A stretch of 64,000 bases of DNA. It comes from an uncultured Chlorobiaceae bacterium (GTDB lineage Bacteria; Bacteroidota; Chlorobiia; Chlorobiales; Chlorobiaceae). Both the position numbers and the translations under genes were made by a program. The notes beneath the pieces were generated by a model. That model saw only the letters and a program-made list of their open reading frames with translations, searched no databases and was not told the origin of the DNA. The DNA lies in assembly GCA_903822595.1 (NCBI GenBank), contig CAIJPS010000043.1, positions 1-64,000 on the forward strand, written 5' to 3'. Positions 62,689 through 64,000 of this stretch are shown one piece after another; within the stretch, counting starts at the first letter, position 1; each line of letters begins with the position of its first letter.

Positions 62689-64000
62689 ACAGCCTGTTTG
62701 AGGGTTTTACGAGCAGCACTTCTTCGCGTTCGACGATAACCTGGCCGGGAGCAAGCTTTTTGCCGCGTCGTACGTACTTTTTCAGGGTGTAGATTACCGG
62801 AACAAGTGCCGAGTGTTTTGCCGAAGAGTACCAAGCTGCAATTTCTGCTGCTTGCCGGATTACCTGGAGGTTGTTGAGCGTTGTGCCTTTCAGGACACAG
62901 TGAGAGCCTGCGGTTCCCCGGGCATGAAGCCAGATGTCGTTGGGTTTGGTGTTGGAAAATGTGAGCAGTTCATTGTTTGTTGCATTTTTCCCGACAAAAA
63001 GGGTGATTGATGATGAGAGGTTCACGGTTCTGAATAGCGGTGCGGTGCGGATATTTTTCAGCGTGGAATCGCCTGATTTGCCTGGTTTTGCGCATTGTTT
63101 TTCGATAAAGCGGCGTGCCTCTTTGGGGCTGGAAATGTTCTCTGTTGCGGCAAGAAGCTTTTCAAGTGCGGCCTTTTCTGTCCGAAGCAGTGTATGCCTC
63201 GCCACCATTATTTTGAGTTTTCCTCGGGTTTTTGATGCTTTTGAAAAGTACTCTTCCGCATTTTTCTGCAACGTCAGCGCCTCCTTTAAAGGAATGATTT
63301 TGTCTGGTGCTCCGGGTTCAAAAATGTTCTCGACGGTGATGTTCTGCCGATCGGTTCTTGGCTGGTAGAGAGCCGCCATAAGCAGGTGGCCGCATTGCTC
63401 ATAGTTCCTGGCAAACTCTTCAAGCAATGCGGGGCTGAACCCTTCAAGCGCTTTTTGGTTTTTTTTTAGTTGCCGCAGCAGTTTTGAGCGTACTCCTTTC
63501 AGCTCCTCTCTTGTTTCAAGAAAGCGCTGCATGATGATGCTGTAAGAGGTAAGCCCTTCAAGAACGGAGTCAAAAGAGTGGCTGGTTACATGGACGTTGT
63601 GCAGAAGGGAGAATCCTGGCTCTCCATCCTCTTTTTCCAAAACCCCTGGCTGCGGGTCGAGCAGTTCGAAAAAAATCGATTGAAACGCACTGAAGAGTGT
63701 TTCCGGGTTCTCGCTGTTTCCTGCCCGGTTCACCACTTCACGCACCAGTGTTCCATCAAAGCCTGGAAGTATTGCCGAAACTTTTTCGGTAAGACTTTCA
63801 GCTTTCAGGTTATTGAATCGCTCAACAAAAAGGGGGCCGTTGAGGGCGAGTGTTTCAAGTTCCCTTAAAAGTCCGGGAGCGTCATGAACTGACTGGTATG
63901 GTTTGTCGACGAGTGAGCTTTTATGCTTGAAGGCATCGGCAATGCGGTTTTCTTTGACAAGGAAGAGGTTTGTGTTTGCACTGAAGAGCTGTAGCACCAG
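62672..64000 (-). CDS. NFACT/RqcH-like protein, C-terminal part, cut by window edge
   Basis: About 443 C-terminal codons are visible and the frame runs off the window. Marks of the NFACT (FbpA/Rqc2) family are the coiled coil around residues 165-290 (REELKGVRSKLLRQLKKNQKALEG) and the C-terminal NFACT-R domain with NDIWLHARGTAGSHCVLKG and VPVIYTLKKYVRRGKKLAPGQV. These proteins bind stalled large ribosomal subunits and recruit tRNA-Ala to add alanine tails. Only the N-terminal part of the NFACT-N domain is missing from view. Confidence 0.88.
   Translation of the reverse strand: MVLQLFSANTNLFLVKENRIADAFKHKSSLVDKPYQSVHDAPGLLRELETLALNGPLFVERFNNLKAESLTEKVSAILPGFDGTLVREVVNRAGNSENPETLFSAFQSIFFELLDPQPGVLEKEDGEPGFSLLHNVHVTSHSFDSVLEGLTSYSIIMQRFLETREELKGVRSKLLRQLKKNQKALEGFSPALLEEFARNYEQCGHLLMAALYQPRTDRQNITVENIFEPGAPDKIIPLKEALTLQKNAEEYFSKASKTRGKLKIMVARHTLLRTEKAALEKLLAATENISSPKEARRFIEKQCAKPGKSGDSTLKNIRTAPLFRTVNLSSSITLFVGKNATNNELLTFSNTKPNDIWLHARGTAGSHCVLKGTTLNNLQVIRQAAEIAAWYSSAKHSALVPVIYTLKKYVRRGKKLAPGQVIVEREEVLLVKPSNRLFSDQA

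Overview
The window looks like a chromosome segment of a green sulfur bacterium (Chlorobiaceae, Chlorobium/Prosthecochloris-like). The evidence is the housekeeping set (metK-ahcY, pheT-zapA-rny, hisB, secG, trpF, lptF/G, rubrerythrin), the tRNA genes that mostly lack an encoded complete CCA, and leader structures of the kind described from Chlorobi (a SAM-Chlorobi-like leader before metK and a stem-loop leader before an RRM protein gene). This assignment is inferred from reading; no search was run.

Positions 1-13,320 are the right-hand part of an integrated island. It ends exactly at a 3' fragment of the tmRNA gene ssrA (13,299-13,320) followed by what looks like the native ssrA terminator, so the rest of ssrA and the other island end should lie left of the window. 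The island holds a PLD-nuclease/SNF2 helicase fusion (73-3399, minus) and a phage head module (3,635-10,206, plus). The head module contains a scaffold-like protein, a P22-type coat protein, small connector-like proteins, a receptor-binding-type protein, terminase and portal, with an extreme preference for G- and T-ending codons. It is followed by three minus-strand genes separated by related short repeats: a TIR protein, a possible nuclease-like protein and a TerB-BRCT protein. The most striking feature is that the phage receptor-type gene (6,345-7,553) ends in a segment with the layout of a diversity-generating retroelement (DGR) variable region, yet no reverse transcriptase or template repeat is in the window.

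From 13.3 to 20.9 kb lies a mobile-gene graveyard and stability zone. It holds a membrane-anchored alpha/beta hydrolase, the first about 24 codons of hsdR and the last codons of hsdS (remains of a type I restriction system) flanking an IS1182-like element that is cut by an intact IS1634-like element, then a RelE/RHH toxin-antitoxin pair and an MNT/HEPN pair.

From 20.9 to 56 kb the content is mostly core. It includes an autotransporter-like outer membrane protein; a SAM-I riboswitch controlling cystathionine gamma-synthase; a DEAD-box helicase; two paralogous soluble hybrid histidine kinases; a SulP transporter split by a one-base change in a C7 run; rubrerythrin; an RRM protein; a KefB-type antiporter; trpF; tRNA-Gln; metK-ahcY; a nucleotidyltransferase; a tRNA cluster (Pro, Arg, His, Glu); pheT, zapB/zapA-like genes, 6S RNA and rny; hisB; secG; tRNA-Lys; an LptF/G permease; a thioesterase; and a Sel1-repeat protein.

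From 56 to 64 kb there is a response regulator, an AT-rich 770-bp gap, an orphan gene, a second C-type-lectin/FGE-fold protein whose C-terminus resembles DGR targets, a membrane protein, an Nramp-UspA pair and the 3' part of an NFACT/RqcH gene that runs off the window.
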